DNA of 7,958 nt. Source: Gammaproteobacteria bacterium (GTDB lineage: Bacteria > Pseudomonadota > Gammaproteobacteria > Eutrophobiales > Eutrophobiaceae). Of this stretch, positions 5,824 through 7,958 are shown piece after piece. Under the pieces are notes generated by a model that was not told the DNA's origin, ran no database searches, and saw nothing but the letters and a program-made list of their open reading frames with translations. Both the position numbers and the translations under genes were made by a program. The stretch covers positions 1 through 7,958 of the forward strand of contig JACVQI010000084.1 of NCBI GenBank assembly GCA_015661095.1, in the 5' to 3' direction. The first letter of the stretch is position 1; the number at the start of each line of letters is the position of its first letter.

Positions 5824-6783
5824 CTAATCGTCCAACTGGGCGTTGCTATACGTGAAGATGTCATCCGCCTGCTGCAGGAATGTTGCGCGAGCTACCGGGG
5901 AAAACCATTGCAGCGCCGGGGGTTTCAAATAATGGACATAATTGGGTTGGCCCGAGAATTCCGAAACGTTAATAAAATATAATATTAACACCAGGGACAC
6001 GATCGAGAATGATATCCCGTTCGCCATCAGCAGCCGGCGCCGGTCGGTTTGACTGATGGCGATATACAGATTCAGCCATAGCAAGGTCGAGAACAGCAGG
6101 AAGTGGCCGATACCGCCGATGATGAAGGCGGCGGTGTCAGAACTGTTGTTAAAGGATATGACGTCGAGGCAGTTTTCGAAAAATATCGCGCATAGCAGAT
6201 ATGTCACACTGATCACCAGTTGCACGAGAAAACGCGCGTCATGCCGCATCACCCGGCCGATCAATGCCCATAACAGCGCCCAGCCGATACCCAGTAACAG
6301 CAGTCCCATGGTGTCCGCGAAGATATGCCGCACTTCGTCATCCATATACAGCTCCAGATAACTGTTCATGGCTAAAACCGCCATAGCCATCAGGATGAAC
6401 AGCATGGCATTCCCGGACCGGCTTAATGGCTGGAAAATTTTTTCCACCGGATTCATGCTTAATGCCGCTGGCACCTCATGGAAACGATCATAGATACGCA
6501 GCGTGGTTTTACCCAGGATGATTTCATCGCCCGACTTCACACTGGCACGTGTCTGGATGCGTTGATGCTTCCTGGTAAAGATGCCGTTTTTACTGTTCAG
6601 GTCCTGCAGACACCAGCCATCCTCGCCCAGATCGGTCAGTACGGCGTGATGTTGCGAGAGATGCGGATCCGAGATAATCAAATCATTATCGTAGGCGCGG
6701 CCAATGGTGATGCTGGCGCCGGTGTAGCGATGCCGTTCGATAACCCGCTTGGTGCGGCTGATCAGTTCGATAATGACGTCCAT
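5824..6783 (-). CDS. FHA-domain membrane protein, five predicted helices
   Basis: FHA domains bind phosphothreonine peptides in signalling. Residues 24-97 form a complete one: GRAYDNDL (28-35), a phosphate-binding Ser-x-x-His pair at S43 and H46, and DLNSKNGIF (61-69). The conserved Arg, Ser, His and Asn are all present, so ligand binding looks intact. A linker of about 28 residues follows, then five hydrophobic helices at roughly 126-146, 157-176, 185-205, 218-243 and 252-272. Basic residues cluster in the loops after helices 2 and 4 (GRVMRHDAR and TDRRR) and acidic ones after helix 1, so the FHA domain should be cytoplasmic and the 46-residue C-terminal tail periplasmic. The start overlaps the end of the protease gene by 22 bp, implying coupled translation. 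No Ser/Thr kinase or phosphatase lies in the window, so its partner is unknown. The FHA call is firm; the role is not. Confidence 0.92.
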   Translation of the reverse strand: MDVIIELISRTKRVIERHRYTGASITIGRAYDNDLIISDPHLSQHHAVLTDLGEDGWCLQDLNSKNGIFTRKHQRIQTRASVKSGDEIILGKTTLRIYDRFHEVPAALSMNPVEKIFQPLSRSGNAMLFILMAMAVLAMNSYLELYMDDEVRHIFADTMGLLLLGIGWALLWALIGRVMRHDARFLVQLVISVTYLLCAIFFENCLDVISFNNSSDTAAFIIGGIGHFLLFSTLLWLNLYIAISQTDRRRLLMANGISFSIVSLVLILYFINVSEFSGQPNYVHYLKPPALQWFSPVARATFLQQADDIFTYSNAQLDD

Positions 6784-7958
6784 CTGACATGCTCGATAAA
6801 TTTTTGCGTAAGTTGCAGGCCCAGTTCTTTTTCTATGCCCGAGATGGTGAAATGGCTGATTAAACCCTTGCGGCCATTTTGCACGGTGGCCCCGGTATAG
6901 AGAAAATCATACAGACCTGTGAATTCCTTATAAGCGCGCACGCATAATATAGATTTGGTGACCGCGGCAGAATCGCCACCTGATTCGACAAAATCCTGAT
7001 GACAGGCAAAGTTGGTGACATCCTGTTGCCAGGCGGCGTTGATGGGCGCCGCCCCCTGGATATGCTCCTGATAGGCCTGATAGAACTGGAAGGGGTTTAG
7101 TGTCTTGGTGTCCAGCCAGCTGAATTCGTATTGCAGACCGCCGGTGGTGAAGCGGTTGGACAGATAGATAAACTCCGCATTCATGCAATTGCTGGTGGTA
7201 ACGTTGAACAGCAGGCGGTTTTCCTGGTTATCGCTGGAGGCGCCCCAACAGCGGGTGAATGGGGTCATTTCACCAATGACCGTGGCTTCTCCAAGTTTTG
7301 CCACCGGCCATTCCGCACTCAGCAGGGTTTCAATATAGGTGCGCTGATTAGCCATTAATTGTGACTGCATACGCGCTCGTAACTCGGATACCGGCAGCGC
7401 CGCGCCTGTGTATCGACCCAACAGCTCCCTGAGCCTGGTCAAGGGCACGAAAAAACTAATCTGATTACCGGCAGTCGCCACATTCACACCAATGACCTTG
7501 CCCTCGGCATTCAGCGCCGGACCGCCGCTCATACCGGGATTAATCGATCCGGAAAACAGCATCCGATCATAATAACTGTGAGCGGTAAGACCGTTAAAGG
7601 TCCCCGACACCACTGTCATACCCAGATCATGGGGATTACCCATGGAAAAAACTGCCGCGCCCTGCTCGACCGGGATATCCGCCAGTTCCAGAAAGTGCTG
7701 GGAGGAATCCTGATGTTGCACCAGGGCCAGGTCATTCACCACATCCACGTCCTGCAACTCCAGGGCTCCCGTCTGTCCCGCATGGTTCACATATTCAATC
7801 CGGTATTTTTCCGGTTCCAGGGCATAACTGGCCACCACATGGAAATTCGTCACCAGCAGACCGTTGGCGTTGACCTGAAAGGCCGAACCCAGAGAGGACT
7901 TGCTGCCGGAATTCAGTTCGATGGTCTGGATCTGATAGATACGATCATGGATGGCCTT
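6762..7958 (-). CDS. Trypsin-like (S1C-type) serine protease, N-terminus beyond the window
   Basis: The last 398 residues are visible; the frame is open through base 7958, so the true start lies outside. A GTG at 7853 that could pass for a start is internal: the 35 residues before it belong to the fold (SSLGSAFQV, then NGLLVTNFHVV). The catalytic triad is complete in visible numbering: H40 in TNFHVV, D76 in NDLALV and S144 in GMSGGP, with the usual oxyanion-hole glycines. This is the DegP/HtrA-like chymotrypsin fold. No PDZ domain follows. From about residue 185 to the end there is a region of some 210 residues that I cannot assign, with four cysteines at visible positions 237, 258, 319 and 339 and none in the protease part. 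Four cysteines confined to one region suggest disulfides and so export to the periplasm, but no signal peptide can be seen. The gene runs directly into the FHA gene with a 22-bp overlap, so they probably act together. Confidence 0.92.
   Translation of the reverse strand, partial: KAIHDRIYQIQTIELNSGSKSSLGSAFQVNANGLLVTNFHVVASYALEPEKYRIEYVNHAGQTGALELQDVDVVNDLALVQHQDSSQHFLELADIPVEQGAAVFSMGNPHDLGMTVVSGTFNGLTAHSYYDRMLFSGSINPGMSGGPALNAEGKVIGVNVATAGNQISFFVPLTRLRELLGRYTGAALPVSELRARMQSQLMANQRTYIETLLSAEWPVAKLGEATVIGEMTPFTRCWGASSDNQENRLLFNVTTSNCMNAEFIYLSNRFTTGGLQYEFSWLDTKTLNPFQFYQAYQEHIQGAAPINAAWQQDVTNFACHQDFVESGGDSAAVTKSILCVRAYKEFTGLYDFLYTGATVQNGRKGLISHFTISGIEKELGLQLTQKFIEHVRWTSLSN

Noticed and set aside
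5812..5853. Possible shared hairpin between plsC and the FHA gene (TAGC...CCC with GGG...GCTA)
   Set aside because: The stem is broken by an internal loop and no T run follows on either strand.
6478..6900. 140-codon plus-strand frame across the FHA/protease junction
   Set aside because: It is antisense to the FHA domain and to the end of the protease, both clearly coding.
7853..7853. GTG at 7853 as the start of the protease
   Set aside because: The frame continues upstream with the GSAFQV and NGLLV strands of the trypsin fold, so a start here would remove the strand leading to the catalytic histidine.
1..7958. CRISPR array, tRNA or rRNA gene, transposase or insertion sequence
   Set aside because: I saw no regularly spaced repeats, no tRNA-like fold and no transposase sequence; the only repeat is the 30-bp pair.

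Overview
The window looks like a chromosomal segment of a moderately GC-rich gammaproteobacterium. Glycyl-tRNA synthetase is of the two-gene alpha2beta2 type. The order glyQ-glyS-gmhB-plsC on one strand is the arrangement known from Pseudomonas and other Gammaproteobacteria. GmhB points to a heptose-containing lipopolysaccharide core and so to a Gram-negative envelope. The genus cannot be told from the sequence.

Layout. Positions 1-275 are mostly non-coding and hold one copy of a 30-bp imperfect repeat, a small hairpin and a plausible sigma70 promoter. Positions 276-1154 (+) encode an AT-richer orphan protein with a PH-like N-terminal half, a CxxC/CxxC zinc ribbon and two membrane helices. 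Positions 1155-1519 form a 365-bp gap with the second repeat copy, a terminator-like hairpin, an uncertain minus-strand reading frame and the probable glyQ promoter. Positions 1520-5818 (+) form a tight four-gene operon: glyQ, glyS, gmhB and a plsC-family acyltransferase, with gaps of 11, 6 and 4 bp. Positions 5824-7958 (-) form a convergent operon: a trypsin-like (S1C-type) serine protease whose N-terminus lies beyond the right edge, overlapping by 22 bp a membrane protein with an N-terminal FHA domain.

How the genes fit together. The plus-strand operon joins translation (charging of tRNA-Gly) to envelope building (LPS heptose and phosphatidic acid synthesis). The minus-strand pair looks like a signalling module: a cytoplasmic phosphothreonine-reading FHA domain on a five-helix membrane anchor, made together with a protease that is probably exported. 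The predicted topology puts the last 46 or so residues of the FHA protein in the periplasm, where such a protease would act. This pair and the orphan zinc-ribbon gene framed by repeats are the parts of the window that standard annotation explains least.
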